A stretch of DNA of 64,000 bases. Source: DATFVJ01 sp963851085. Lineage in GTDB: Bacteria > Actinomycetota > Actinomycetes > Streptosporangiales > Streptosporangiaceae. Positions 8,789 to 17,786 of this stretch are shown here, piece by piece. Every line of letters starts with the position of its first letter. The first letter of the stretch is position 1. The translations under genes were made by a program, and so were the position numbers. The notes under the pieces are model-generated. The model saw nothing but the letters and a program-made list of their open reading frames with translations, was not told the origin of the DNA and made no database searches. The stretch is taken from NCBI GenBank assembly GCA_963851085.1, contig CAWKNX010000011.1, positions 62,001-126,000 on the forward strand, in the 5' to 3' direction.

Positions 8789-9696
8789 TCGATCTTGACC
8801 GTGTGACGGCCATCGACGTTCACACGCACGTGCACGGCACGGTCCGGCCCGGCGCGGTGAGCCGCGAGGACCTTGCTGCCATGGGCTCGTACTTCCGTGC
8901 TGGAGACGTCAAGGCATACACGGTGACCGAACTCGCCGCCTACTACCGCGAACTCAACATGGCGGCCGTCACTTTCAGCCTCGATCTTGTGGGCGTGACG
9001 GGCCTCGACCCCGTGCCGGGCAACGAGGAAGTAGCCGAACTCGCCGCGCAGAACTCGGACACCGTCATCCCGTTCGCCAGCATCGACCCGGCGCGCGGCA
9101 AGGCCGGTGCCAGGCAGGCCCGCAGGCTGATCGACGAATTCGGTGTACGCGGCTTCAAGTTTCACCCCAGCGCACAGGTGTTCTACCCGAACGACAGGGC
9201 CGCGTATCCGCTCTACGAGGTGATCGCCGAGGCGCGCTTGCCCGCGCTTTTCCATACCGGCCAGACGGGCGCGGGCGCCGGCACGCGCGGCGGGGGCGGG
9301 GTCCGGCTCAAGTACGCGAACCCGTTGTTCCTCGACGACGTGGCCGTGGACTTCCCTGACCTGCCGATAATTATGGCTCACCCATCCTTCCCGTGGCAGG
9401 AAGAGGCGATCTCCGTCGCCTTGCACAAGCCCCAGGTATACATCGATCTTTCGGGCTGGTCGCCGAAGTATTTTCCCCCCATTCTCATCCAGTACGCGAA
9501 CACACTGCTCAAGCACAAGGTGCTTTTCGGAACGGATTTTCCGATGATTACCCCGCAACGGTGGCTGGCCGACTTCGACAAGATCGGAATCAGGGACGAG
9601 GTCAAGGCGGGCATTCTCAAGGACAACGCCGCCGCTGTCCTTGGCCTGGCGCCCCCGCCGGTGCAGTCTCCGCCGCCCCGGCAGGCTTCGTCCTGA
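8785..9696 (+). CDS. Amidohydrolase 2 family (ACMSD-like) metal-dependent hydrolase
   Basis: A 303-residue TIM-barrel hydrolase or decarboxylase. Metal ligands are visible: HTHVHG (12-17, HxH), FHTG near residue 156, AHPSFPW near residue 198 and GTDFPM near residue 247. KFHP near residue 126 is typical of the ACMSD/gamma-resorcylate decarboxylase group (Pfam Amidohydro_2). Such enzymes act in aromatic or carboxylate breakdown. The gene ends 27 bases before a PaaX-type regulator on the same strand, which may control it. The C-terminal 15 residues are proline-rich and probably disordered. The substrate is unknown. Confidence 0.85.
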   Translation: MIDLDRVTAIDVHTHVHGTVRPGAVSREDLAAMGSYFRAGDVKAYTVTELAAYYRELNMAAVTFSLDLVGVTGLDPVPGNEEVAELAAQNSDTVIPFASIDPARGKAGARQARRLIDEFGVRGFKFHPSAQVFYPNDRAAYPLYEVIAEARLPALFHTGQTGAGAGTRGGGGVRLKYANPLFLDDVAVDFPDLPIIMAHPSFPWQEEAISVALHKPQVYIDLSGWSPKYFPPILIQYANTLLKHKVLFGTDFPMITPQRWLADFDKIGIRDEVKAGILKDNAAAVLGLAPPPVQSPPPRQASS

Positions 9697-9722
9697 TCCG
9701 CCGCGCTTCCAGCGACGCCGCG

Positions 9723-10751
9723 ATGGCAGCGCATGTGATGTCATCGGCAGCACTCACCCAGTCGACTGCCGCCGCCCTGTCGCCTGGCCCCGCGCCATCG
9801 GCTGGCCCTATGCCGTCGACTGGCCACGAGGGCGGCGCGGATAGAGCAGCCGCGGACGCTGCGCCAGCGGCGGAATCTGGCCCGGGCACCGACGATATGC
9901 GAGACGCCTGCACCGCTCCTGCCCTGGACGCCGGTTTCGGCACCCAGGCTCTGCTGCTCACCTTTTGCGGTAACTACCTGCGCGGCCGGCAGGCCCCCGT
10001 GTTATCGGGCAGTGTCGTCTCGGTGCTCGGCCGCGTGGGCACCTCGCAGCACGCGGCCCGGACCGCGCTGAGTCGCATGGTCACCCGTGGCCTGCTCCGC
10101 CGGATACGGAGGGGCAAGAGGGTGTACCTGGCCCTCACGCCACGCGCGGAGGAGATCCTTGAGGACGGTGCCCGCCGCGTCAGGGCCTCGATCGCAGCCG
10201 AGTGGGACGGGTCCTGGACCCTCCTGGGGTTCTCGCTGCCTGAGACTCGCCGTGCGGATCGCCACTTGCTGCGGGCACGGCTGTCCTGGCTGGGCTTCGG
10301 CATCCTCCAGAAGGGGCTATGGGTGGCATCGGGGCAGGTCGACGTCACCCAGGTTCTCGCCGAGTTGAAGCTGACCTCGCATGTCCGCGTATTCAGCGCG
10401 CGGGCGCTACCGCCGGCCGAGATCGCGGACATGATCCGCGCCACCTGGGACATCGACGGCCTGGCAGGGCGCTATCGGCAGTTTCTCGGGCGTTGGGATC
10501 ACCTGTACCCATGTCCAGGGGCCCCAGACGACCTGGCCAGGCAACTGCTGATGCTGACGGAATGGCTGGTGCTCGTGCGCGCCGATCCGAGGCTCCCGCT
10601 TGAGCATCTGCCCGCGGACTGGCCTGCGGTGCGAGCCGCCCAGGTGGCCGCCCGGCTGCGCGAAAGGTACGAGATCTCCGCGCGGCGTATCGTCGGCGGC
10701 GAGGTGGAATGGCTCGATAGCCGGCCAGCGGACCCGCCTCGCGTTTCATGA
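9723..10751 (+). CDS. PaaX-family transcriptional regulator
   Basis: PaaX-type repressor. From ATG 9723 it has 342 residues, but the first 60 are Ala/Pro/Ser/Gly-rich, and the folded part begins near TQALLLTFCGNYLRG. A winged helix-turn-helix follows (SQHAARTALSRMVTRGLLRR), then the PaaX C-terminal ferredoxin-like fold with WTLLGFSLPE and LLRARLSWLGFG. An ATG at 9898 is an alternative start close to the domain. Family members usually sense aryl-CoA or related effectors. It directly follows an amidohydrolase and its end overlaps a membrane protein gene convergently. Confidence 0.85.
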   Translation: MAAHVMSSAALTQSTAAALSPGPAPSAGPMPSTGHEGGADRAAADAAPAAESGPGTDDMRDACTAPALDAGFGTQALLLTFCGNYLRGRQAPVLSGSVVSVLGRVGTSQHAARTALSRMVTRGLLRRIRRGKRVYLALTPRAEEILEDGARRVRASIAAEWDGSWTLLGFSLPETRRADRHLLRARLSWLGFGILQKGLWVASGQVDVTQVLAELKLTSHVRVFSARALPPAEIADMIRATWDIDGLAGRYRQFLGRWDHLYPCPGAPDDLARQLLMLTEWLVLVRADPRLPLEHLPADWPAVRAAQVAARLRERYEISARRIVGGEVEWLDSRPADPPRVS

Positions 10752-11456
10752 TCGTCGCTGTTGCCAGCGGAGTTGCGTCCGTACGCCGCCACCCACGGCA
10801 ATGCCGCCCGGCGGGCGCGGGTGCTGACGATCATGTGCCCTATGCGGCCCGGCCGCCGGCCGGAGTGGAACGGTGACCGGAGCGGAGCGCGGCCGTGATA
10901 GCCAGGCACGCGTCGCCAGCGGCAGGCATGTCAGCGTGATCCGGAGCGGTCCTGTCCACGTCGTCGTCACGACCCCAGGACCAATAGCCATCAATGGCGG
11001 CACGACGACGCTGACGACGAGGTAGTAGATCGGGATCGACAGCAGGACCATGATGCGCCTGCCCAGCGGGGAGGCCATCGCGCTCCCGGCCACGGTGACG
11101 GCGACCACCATGATCACGATTACCTCTCGGACGGGGCCTGGTGCCGACGCCGGCAGCCACCCGGTTGAGCCCACGGCCGCTGCGGCCGTCACGACGAGGG
11201 CGTGGTATTTCCACGTGAGGATCTGCATGCCGCGGCGTGGGCCCGGTGATACAACCAGGGCGGCTATCTCGGGGACCAGGAAGGCGCGGAGCATGACCTC
11301 CGCCGGCTCGATGTAGAACCAGTTGGGCGCGTTAATGAAGTAACTCGCGTACCAGATCAACAAGGCCGCCGCTGCCAGCGCGGCGGTGCGCCGCAGCCGT
11401 CCATCGGAACATATCAATAGACGGAGCCCGGCCGGTTGCACCACATCGCCAGCCAA
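10746..11456 (-). CDS. Multi-pass membrane protein, unknown function
   Basis: About 236 residues with five to six hydrophobic segments (for example AALAAAALLIWYASYF, ALVVTAAAAVG, EVIVIMVVAVTVAG and IPIYYLVVSVVVPPLM). The last 60 residues are Arg/Pro-rich and lack protein character, so a frame change near 10900 or a disordered tail is possible. The start codon is uncertain (TTG at 11456 or a nearby GTG). The 3' end overlaps the PaaX gene by 6 bases. I recognise no family. Confidence 0.5.
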   Translation of the reverse strand: MAGDVVQPAGLRLLICSDGRLRRTAALAAAALLIWYASYFINAPNWFYIEPAEVMLRAFLVPEIAALVVSPGPRRGMQILTWKYHALVVTAAAAVGSTGWLPASAPGPVREVIVIMVVAVTVAGSAMASPLGRRIMVLLSIPIYYLVVSVVVPPLMAIGPGVVTTTWTGPLRITLTCLPLATRAWLSRPRSAPVTVPLRPAAGPHRAHDRQHPRPPGGIAVGGGVRTQLRWQQRRS

Positions 11457-11589
11457 GATCGATGGCCCGCAGGTCGCGCAGGAGCACGACCGTCAACGCA
11501 TACCGTCTAGTCTCTTCAAGATCAACTTTGGGCTGTGAAGGGCACAGCTGGTGACAGCGATGGGCGATTGCTGCTGTGATCCCACGGCG

Positions 11590-11760
11590 GTCAATATGTA
11601 CCATCGCCTTTGACCCACGGCGGCTTTCATGATCGCGGTAACTTTTCCGCACATGCCGCCGAGAAGTTACCGCGATCATGAAGCCCGGCGCTGCCCGGGC
11701 CGCGGCCATCGCCCGGATCAATGATCCACGGCCCGTTGGGCACCGGATCCGGCGCACTAC
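11590..11760. repeat. Dispersed ~170-bp non-coding repeat, copy 1
   Basis: Shares an ordered series of words with 59409-59580: GGTCAATATGTACCATCGCC near the start, the 57-bp palindrome, then AAGCCCGGCG and CCGTTGGGCACCGGAT. Differences are mostly single substitutions. No frame is conserved between the copies. Confidence 0.7.
11626..11682. repeat. 57-bp palindromic repeat, copy 1
   Basis: Arms TTCATGATCGCGGTAACTT (11626-11644) and its exact complement (11664-11682) enclose a 19-base loop. It lies downstream of the minus-strand aldehyde dehydrogenase gene. The stable stem without a U-tract could act as a terminator or REP-like element. Confidence 0.8.
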
Positions 11761-11962
11761 GGGCCATCGGGTGCTGTGATCGCCCCATCAATGGGCCATT
11801 GATAGGGTCGTCCGTCGGTCGAAGCTGATCTTGAAACAGGGCAAGATGGTACACGTTGACAGTCGTGCTATCCGGCGCCCTACGGGCTGTTCATCCCGGC
11901 CTGTTCATCCCGGCGAGCAGCACAACGGGGCCACCCACCGCGATCACGACGTGGCGTGCGGG

Positions 11963-13417
11963 TCAGGTAGCCGCTGACGCGGGCAGGAAGACGGACTTGG
12001 CCTTGAGGTAGGCGTCGAGGCCCTCAGGCCCGTAGGCGCTTCCCTGACCGCTTGCCTTGCAGCCGCCCCAGGGCGAGCCGAGGTCAGGCACGTAGAGGTT
12101 CACGCCGAAGGTGCCGACGTGGATCCGGCGCGCTATCTCCAGGCCGTGCTCGGGGTCGGAAGTCCACACGCTGCCGGCGAGCCCGTATTCGGAGTCGTTG
12201 GCAATGGCTACGGCCTCTGACTCGTCGTGGTAGGGGATCACAGTCACGATCGGGCCGAAGATCTCGTCACGCGCGATGGTCATCTCTCGGGTCGCGTCGG
12301 CGAACACCGTCGGCTCGTAGAAGTAGCCGCGCACCGGCGATGCGGGGCGCCTGCCCCCGGCCACGATGCGGGCACCTTCCGCTGTGCCTTCCGCTACGTG
12401 CGATTCGACGCTCGCCCGGTGATACGGGCTGACCAGCGGCCCCATCGTGGTCTCCGCTGCCATCGGATCCCCAAGGACCATGGCCGAGGCGTGCTCTATC
12501 AGCCCGGCGACCGCCTCCTCGTAGCGGGACATGGGAGCGAGCACGCGTGACATGGCAAAACATGCCTGACCGGAATTGGCGAAGGACAAGAAGCCGAGTT
12601 CGGTCGCGGTAGCACCCAGGTCAGCGTCCTCGAGCACGATTGCCGCCGACTTGCCGCCGAGTTCGAGGTTGACGGACTTGAGCGTCTCACCGCACACCGC
12701 AGCGATGCGCCGGCCGACAGAGGTCGCACCCGCGAAGGCGACCTTGTCTATCCCGGGGTGCCTGGCGAGCATCTCCGTCACCTCGCCCGTACCGGTGACC
12801 AGGTTGAACACCCCTGGCGGGAAATCCGCCTCTTCGAATGCCTCGGCAAGGATGTACGCGGACAGGGACGTTTCCGGCGCGGGCTTGAGTACCACCGTGC
12901 AGCCGGCCGCCAGCGCGGGCGCAAGCTGCGAGAAGGTGAGGGCGAGCGGATAGTTCCACGGCGCTATCACCGCCGTGACGCCGACCGGTTCGTGCCGCAC
13001 CACGGTGTGGCCCGCGAAATTGACGGCGACGCGGATCTCTTCCGGCTCCAGGCTGCGGGCAAGCGCGGCGTAGTAGCGGAGGATGGTGACGGGGATCTGC
13101 CCGTTGTGGAACCGCGAGAAAGTGATCGGCATGCCCATCTCGGCAGTCACCAGGCGGGCCATGTCCTCGGCGCGGTCCTCCAATGCCAGCGCCAAGCGGT
13201 CCATCGCGTCCGCACGGTCCACGTGGTGCGAACCGGGCCAGGGGCCGCTGTCGAAGGCCCGCCGCGCCGCGAGCACCGCGATGTCCACATCCTCCTGGAC
13301 CGCAGCGGGTGCGGCGCCCACTATCTCCTCGGTGGCTGGGTTGGCGACCGTGACCGCGTCGCGGGACGCGGAGGGAAGCAGGCATCCGCCGACGTAGATG
13401 TCCCGGTATTCCAGCAA
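11963..13417 (-). CDS. NAD(P)-dependent aldehyde dehydrogenase
   Basis: About 484 residues from TTG 13417. The frame is open further upstream, but the extra residues are not family-like; the protein proper begins EYRDIYVGG. It oxidises an aldehyde to the acid with NAD(P). Motifs: IAPWNYPLAL in the cofactor domain, NLELGGKSAAIV with the general-base Glu, SGQACFA with the catalytic Cys, and EIFGPIVTVIPY near the C-terminus. Length and order are normal for the superfamily. The substrate is open; XylG/betaine-aldehyde types are similar. It stands alone on the minus strand between a repeat region and a zinc-ribbon protein gene. Confidence 0.9.
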   Translation of the reverse strand: MLEYRDIYVGGCLLPSASRDAVTVANPATEEIVGAAPAAVQEDVDIAVLAARRAFDSGPWPGSHHVDRADAMDRLALALEDRAEDMARLVTAEMGMPITFSRFHNGQIPVTILRYYAALARSLEPEEIRVAVNFAGHTVVRHEPVGVTAVIAPWNYPLALTFSQLAPALAAGCTVVLKPAPETSLSAYILAEAFEEADFPPGVFNLVTGTGEVTEMLARHPGIDKVAFAGATSVGRRIAAVCGETLKSVNLELGGKSAAIVLEDADLGATATELGFLSFANSGQACFAMSRVLAPMSRYEEAVAGLIEHASAMVLGDPMAAETTMGPLVSPYHRASVESHVAEGTAEGARIVAGGRRPASPVRGYFYEPTVFADATREMTIARDEIFGPIVTVIPYHDESEAVAIANDSEYGLAGSVWTSDPEHGLEIARRIHVGTFGVNLYVPDLGSPWGGCKASGQGSAYGPEGLDAYLKAKSVFLPASAAT

Positions 13418-13603
13418 CCCAGGCCCCCTTCCCGGAGCCCAGCAGGTGGCTCGATGCGTCAGGTTCTCAAGTTGCCTGACAATCTGCGCGGAGCGCACGC
13501 CGTTGTCAAGCCTGACTGGATGGCCGCGTGCACGCGGCGCGCGAGTGCCGGCGCGCGCGGGGCCACGGCGCCTGCCGCCTGCGGGCCAGAACGCGCCTGC
13601 CTC

Positions 13604-14206
13604 TTACCCGCCCGAGATGCCCGCCGACTGGGCTGCTGGCACGCCGATGGCCCGTTGGTGTTGCCCGGGCAGCACCAACGGGCCATCAGTGTTGTCGGGG
13701 CTGGCCCCAACCGTTTGACTGGCGTCGGCGACGGGACTGGCACCAGCCGCCGGCGTGGCTGGAGCAGGCACAGCAGACGTGCCGCGCAGGCGGGCGATGG
13801 TCTCGCGCAGCAGCCGTATCTCATCTGACTGGTGCGACGACGCCTCGGCCTCGGCCAACTGGCGGATGAGCGCAACCTGCCGGTTCAGGGCTTCAAGAGC
13901 CTGACGTGCCCGCATGGGTTCGCCGTCGACGGCGCCACGCGCCGCGCCACAGCAAGGGCACCGCGCGGGCGCGTTGTTCGCGGCTCCTTCGGTGAAGATG
14001 TTGGGCCTCCGATCGGCTGTCCGTGAGCACACGCGGAATAACTTCGACGGTTCCACGGCGCCGCAGGCCCGGCAACCACGGATCACCCCAACGAGCACGG
14101 CGGATTCCTGTGCCGGGCCACAACCACACAACGGCACCGGCCAGCGGGCTACGGCAGCCTCCATGCGATCTACATGCCGATATGCCCTTCTTTTGTGGTC
14201 TGCCAC
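13604..14206 (-). CDS. Zinc-ribbon/coiled-coil protein, unknown
   Basis: A 200-residue frame. Residues 27-48 contain CGCG and CRACG, and residues 83-86 CPCC, pairs that could hold zinc. Residues about 98-145 (RQALEALNRQVALIRQLAEA) look like an amphipathic coiled coil. The last 50 residues are Ala/Pro/Ser-rich and include a 42-bp palindrome at DNA level (13646-13687). Its third-codon GC is lower than its neighbours', which may mean transfer. It is transcribed away from the PucR gene, with about 30 bases between the starts. No family recognised; the opposite strand is also partly open, so this is tentative. Confidence 0.45.
   Translation of the reverse strand: MADHKRRAYRHVDRMEAAVARWPVPLCGCGPAQESAVLVGVIRGCRACGAVEPSKLFRVCSRTADRRPNIFTEGAANNAPARCPCCGAARGAVDGEPMRARQALEALNRQVALIRQLAEAEASSHQSDEIRLLRETIARLRGTSAVPAPATPAAGASPVADASQTVGASPDNTDGPLVLPGQHQRAIGVPAAQSAGISGG
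13646..13687. repeat. 42-bp near-perfect palindrome
   Basis: Arms GATGGCCCGTTGGTG and its exact complement surround TTGCCCGGGCAG, which is itself nearly palindromic, so almost all 42 bases can pair. The arm word GGCCCGTT also appears at 11728, 59386 and 59553, tying it to the dispersed repeats. It lies in the 3' part of a predicted minus-strand gene. Confidence 0.6.
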
Positions 14207-14235
14207 AAAGCTAGGGGCTGGGCTTCGTAATATGA

Positions 14236-15591
14236 TTGATGATCATGGCGGACGGGTCGCAGGCCGCTGGCCGATTCCTCAGCGCGGGTCAGCGCGACAT
14301 CGGTCGGGAGAACGTGGTCCTGCGCGAACTCGTGACGGTGTACCGCCACCTGTCCGGCCTTGCGCTGCAGGACGCGGACCTGGCCAGCGTCACCAGGCTG
14401 CTCGCGGAACGGACCGCGGCGACCGTGGCCGTGGTGAGCCAGGTGATGGACGTGATGGCCGCGGCGTCGCCGGGCGTGTCGGCGGAGAAAGCCGCGGATG
14501 CGGTGCGGGACCATGTCGTCCACCCACGGCTCGGCCAGGTTTTGCGGGCATCCAGGCAGGGCCACCGGGCGCTGCGGCTGCCGAGTGTCGGCGGCATGCC
14601 CGCGATCATCGTCGCGCCCATTCTCGTCGGCGACGAGGTGCCGGCCCACCTGATCACCCTCGACCCGCTCGAGAAGAGCTTCGAGGAGGACATGAGCCTC
14701 CTGGTGACCGAGCACGCGGCCACGATCTGCGGCGTGATCCTCGGCCGTGAGCACGTGGTGGCCGCGGCAGCCCGCCGGGTGCGCGACGATCTCGTCGAGG
14801 GACTGCTGCTCGGGCGCGGCCGCGGCGACGGAGAGGCGGCACGCTGGGCCGCACATCTCGGCTACGAGGCGGACCGTGAGCACGTCGTGATGGCGATCGC
14901 ATTCGATGTACCCGCCTCGCGGCTCGCCGGGCAGGAGGCCGACGCCCTCCGCCAGCGGGTGCGGGACGCCGTGGAGCATTTCTTCACGACCCGCGTGCCG
15001 CAGGTGATCGTCTCGGCGCGCGAGACGGAGGTGGTGATCGTCGGCGCCACCGCCGCCGTGGAAGGGAACCACCAGGGTGGCATGGAGCCGCGCAAGCTCG
15101 GGGCCACCTGCGTTACCCGGCTGGCCGAGCTGTTCCCCGACACAAAGGTGATCATCGGGATCGGCGGGACCTGCCGCGATCCGCGTGAGATCGCCCGCTC
15201 CTATGAAGAGGCCCACCGCACCATCGAGACGCTGCGGCGCCTCGGCCGGTTCGGCGCGGTCACCGCCTTCGGCGACCTCGGTATCCACCGGCTGCTGCTC
15301 CAGGTGCCCGACCTGTCCGAACTGCGGTCCTTCGCGGCGGACGTGCTCGGCAAGCTCAGCAGGCACGAGCGTGAGCGCAACTCGGAGTATCTGACCACGC
15401 TCGCCTGCTACTTCCGCGAGAACAACAGCCCGCAACGGGCCGCACGCGTCCTGCACGTCCATCCGAACACCGTCGCCTACCGGGTCAAGCGGATCGAGGA
15501 GATCACCGGCCTGCGCCTTGACAACTACCGCGATCGCCTGACGACACAGGTGGCACTGGAGATCCTCGACGCATTGGGGGATGAGCCGTGA
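14236..15591 (+). CDS. PucR/CdaR-family transcriptional regulator
   Basis: A 451-residue regulator. The N-terminal half resembles a GAF-like sensor (TVAVVSQVMDVMAAASPG). A middle GGDEF-like region contains VVIVGATAAVEG. The C-terminal HTH is SPQRAARVLHVHPNTVAYRV (about 390-412), followed by KRIEEITGLRL. PucR-type activators typically govern purine, amine or aromatic catabolism. The stop overlaps the GTG of the methyltransferase/MTHFR gene (GTGA), so the two are co-translated and this protein may respond to that pathway. Confidence 0.88.
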   Translation: MMIMADGSQAAGRFLSAGQRDIGRENVVLRELVTVYRHLSGLALQDADLASVTRLLAERTAATVAVVSQVMDVMAAASPGVSAEKAADAVRDHVVHPRLGQVLRASRQGHRALRLPSVGGMPAIIVAPILVGDEVPAHLITLDPLEKSFEEDMSLLVTEHAATICGVILGREHVVAAAARRVRDDLVEGLLLGRGRGDGEAARWAAHLGYEADREHVVMAIAFDVPASRLAGQEADALRQRVRDAVEHFFTTRVPQVIVSARETEVVIVGATAAVEGNHQGGMEPRKLGATCVTRLAELFPDTKVIIGIGGTCRDPREIARSYEEAHRTIETLRRLGRFGAVTAFGDLGIHRLLLQVPDLSELRSFAADVLGKLSRHERERNSEYLTTLACYFRENNSPQRAARVLHVHPNTVAYRVKRIEEITGLRLDNYRDRLTTQVALEILDALGDEP

Positions 15592-17420
15592 CCGGATTCG
15601 CCGACGTCCTGGGGCGACGAGTCCTCGTCTGCGACGGCGCCATGGGCACGATGCTGCACGCCGCGGGCAACGCTCTGGACCGGGCACTGCCCGAGCTCAA
15701 CCTCTCCGACCCGAAGCTGGTCGCCACCATCCACGAGAGCTATCTCAGCGCGGGTGTCGACATCATCCAGACCAACACCTTCGGGGCGAACCGGCTGCGC
15801 CTGGCCGACCACGGTTATCCGGACAAGGTCGAAGAGATCAATCGCGCCGCGGTCCGTATCGCCCGCGCCGTACTGGAGCAGAGCGACCGCGAGGTGTTCG
15901 TCGCGGGTTCGGTCTCTCCGGCCGTGACCGCGCTGCAACGGCGCCGGGTAGGAGCGGCCGAGCGGATGGACGTCATCAGGGAACAGGTGCAGGCCCTGGC
16001 CGCAGAAGGCGTTGACCTGCTCATCCTGGAGACGTTCGGCTACCTTGACGAACTGGCCGAGGCGGTCGCGGTGGCCAGCGACAGCTGCGGCATCCCCATC
16101 GTCGCCCAGGCCACGTTCGCCGATGACGGCCGGACGCTCGGCGGCGAGACCCCGCACGAGGTCGCGTCCGTGCTCAGCGGGCTGCCGATCGCGATGCTCG
16201 GCACCAACTGCACGATCGGCCCTCAGCGCATGCTCGCGGTGGTGGAGGATCTCCTCCGCTACGCCTCGCTCCCGGTGAGCGCGCAGCCCAACGCCGGCCA
16301 GCCGCGCCGGATCGGCCATGGCCGGTTCGAGTTCAACATCGATGGCACATATTTCGCCCGCTATCTGCGCCGTTTCGCCGATGCCGGCGTCAGCCTCGTC
16401 GGGGGCTGCTGCGGCACCACCCCGACGCACATCGGCGTCGCGGCCGCGCGCGTCAATGATCTATCCCTAACGGCTGCGCTCGCGGTCGCCAGGCCCGCAC
16501 CGGTTCACCCGCCCGCGGCGCAGCAGGACTTCGCGGGCACGGGAGGTCTCGCCGACCGCCTGGCCAGCCGGAGTTTCGTCGTCGCCTCAGAGATCTCGAT
16601 ACCGGCCGGCGGTGTCATCGACGAGGCCATGGACAGCGTGACCGCGCTACAGGACAGGGGTATCGGGCTCTTCGCGGTAACCGCGCCCGAGCACGCCCGT
16701 GCCCATCTCGATTCGCTCAGCATGGCCCTTCACCTGCAGCATCACGCCGGCGTCGAGACTATCGTGACCGTCACGACGTGGGACAAGACCATCATGACGC
16801 TACAGGCGGATCTGCTCGGCGCGCACGCGCTCGGCATCAGGAGCGTCGTGTGTGAGACCGGCAGCCCGCCGGTGCGCGGCGACTATCCCGCCGTCGACGG
16901 CGTATGGGAAGTCGACTCGCTCGGGCTCATCGGGCTGCTGGCCGGCCTGAACGCCGGCCGTGACTCCAACGGGCTCGCGCTGACCACCAAGACATCGTTC
17001 TGCATCGGTGCGCGGATCAACCCGAGCGCACAGGACATGGCGGCCGAGGTCGCCCGCGCCAGGGCCGAAGTGCGTGCGGGCGCGCAGTTCCTCATCACCC
17101 GGCCGGTCTACGAGCTTGATTCGCTGCGCCGCATGGTGGCCGCCCTGGCGGCGGGCGACGTACCTGTCCTGCTGTCGGTCGCGCCGCTGCGCAGTTTCGA
17201 GGAGGCCGACTACCTGGCCCACGAGGTACCGGAGGTGAGCATCCCGGCGGAGACGCTGCGTGCGATGGAACGCGCGGGCCGTGGCGCGGCGCGCGGCACC
17301 GGCCTGAGCTTCGCGGCCCGCCTCCTGCGGGAGGCACGGACGCTGGTCGACGGCGTGGTGCTGACGGCCTTCGACGACGACGCCACGGCGCTGGATCCCC
17401 TCTTCGCCGCGGTGAGCTGA
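15588..17420 (+). CDS. Bifunctional homocysteine S-methyltransferase / methylenetetrahydrofolate reductase
   Basis: A 610-residue fusion. Residues 1-290 are a zinc-dependent homocysteine methyltransferase (Pfam S-methyl_trans) with zinc ligands Cys208 (GTNCTIGP) and Cys274/275 (GGCCGTT). Residues about 320-605 are a MetF-like FAD TIM barrel (TVTTWDKTIM, CIGARINPSA, FLITRPVYE). YitJ-type proteins share this architecture and couple reduction of methylene-THF to methionine formation. The linker (about 295-315) is Ala/Pro-rich, and the TAACGGCTGC word occurs at its DNA start (16469). The GTG start overlaps the PucR stop. Confidence 0.92.
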   Translation: MTGFADVLGRRVLVCDGAMGTMLHAAGNALDRALPELNLSDPKLVATIHESYLSAGVDIIQTNTFGANRLRLADHGYPDKVEEINRAAVRIARAVLEQSDREVFVAGSVSPAVTALQRRRVGAAERMDVIREQVQALAAEGVDLLILETFGYLDELAEAVAVASDSCGIPIVAQATFADDGRTLGGETPHEVASVLSGLPIAMLGTNCTIGPQRMLAVVEDLLRYASLPVSAQPNAGQPRRIGHGRFEFNIDGTYFARYLRRFADAGVSLVGGCCGTTPTHIGVAAARVNDLSLTAALAVARPAPVHPPAAQQDFAGTGGLADRLASRSFVVASEISIPAGGVIDEAMDSVTALQDRGIGLFAVTAPEHARAHLDSLSMALHLQHHAGVETIVTVTTWDKTIMTLQADLLGAHALGIRSVVCETGSPPVRGDYPAVDGVWEVDSLGLIGLLAGLNAGRDSNGLALTTKTSFCIGARINPSAQDMAAEVARARAEVRAGAQFLITRPVYELDSLRRMVAALAAGDVPVLLSVAPLRSFEEADYLAHEVPEVSIPAETLRAMERAGRGAARGTGLSFAARLLREARTLVDGVVLTAFDDDATALDPLFAAVS

Positions 17421-17786
17421 CCCGTTCGCCGCGGTGGGCTGGCCCGCACCCTGTCGCGAACCCCGCCCAGCCGCCCGCGCCACCCTTGCAAAACCCACCC
17501 GCCCTATGGGGGCGTTGCCCTACTGCTGATTTTTCCAGGCTGTCAAGAGCTGTGGGAGGGGTGAACGCGAGTCTGTGGATAACGTCGCGATCGCTGACGG
17601 CACGGGTGAGAGCGAGGCCCGCCGCGTTCGTGACCGGGCCACAATAAGCGCGCCGGGTAGCTTGTGACCTGATCCGGTGTCTTCTCGCGGATCGCATGCA
17701 CATGCTAGACCTAGGGGGCGAGGCCGCGCGGGCGTGATCGCGTCGGCCGGTGTGTGATGTGAACGTCCAGAAATTGCGGAGGCCGC
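17421..17786. other. Intergenic region with dispersed element and coxL upstream sequence
   Basis: Contains copy A of the ~97-bp repeat (17486-17583) right after the MTHFR gene. About 200 bp of unassigned sequence leads to the coxL-like start, with GCGGAGG as its ribosome-binding site at about 17777. Confidence 0.6.
17486..17583 (+). repeat. ~97-bp dispersed repeat with DnaA-box-like word, copy A
   Basis: Shares ordered words with 44368-44464 and, inverted, 59115-59215: TGCAAAACCC, GGGGGCGTTGCCC, ACTGCTGAT, TGTCAAGA, GGGAGGGGTGAAC and CTGTGGATAAC. The last contains TTATCCACA on the other strand, the classical DnaA-box consensus. It is non-coding here. Confidence 0.75.

Larger units (their letters stand above)
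11457..11962. other. Intergenic region with dispersed repeat block
   Basis: No supported gene. Positions 11590-11760 are homologous to 59409-59580 and contain a copy of the 57-bp palindrome. Elsewhere I see short partial repeats of the GGCCCGTTGG word and no clear promoter. Confidence 0.6.

Noticed and set aside
14170..15687. A 505-codon minus-strand frame over the PucR gene
   Set aside because: Low-quality composition; the PucR HTH and sensor domains are on the other strand.
17486..17583. Replication origin
   Set aside because: Only one DnaA-box-like word per copy, no cluster of boxes, no dnaA or dnaN nearby.
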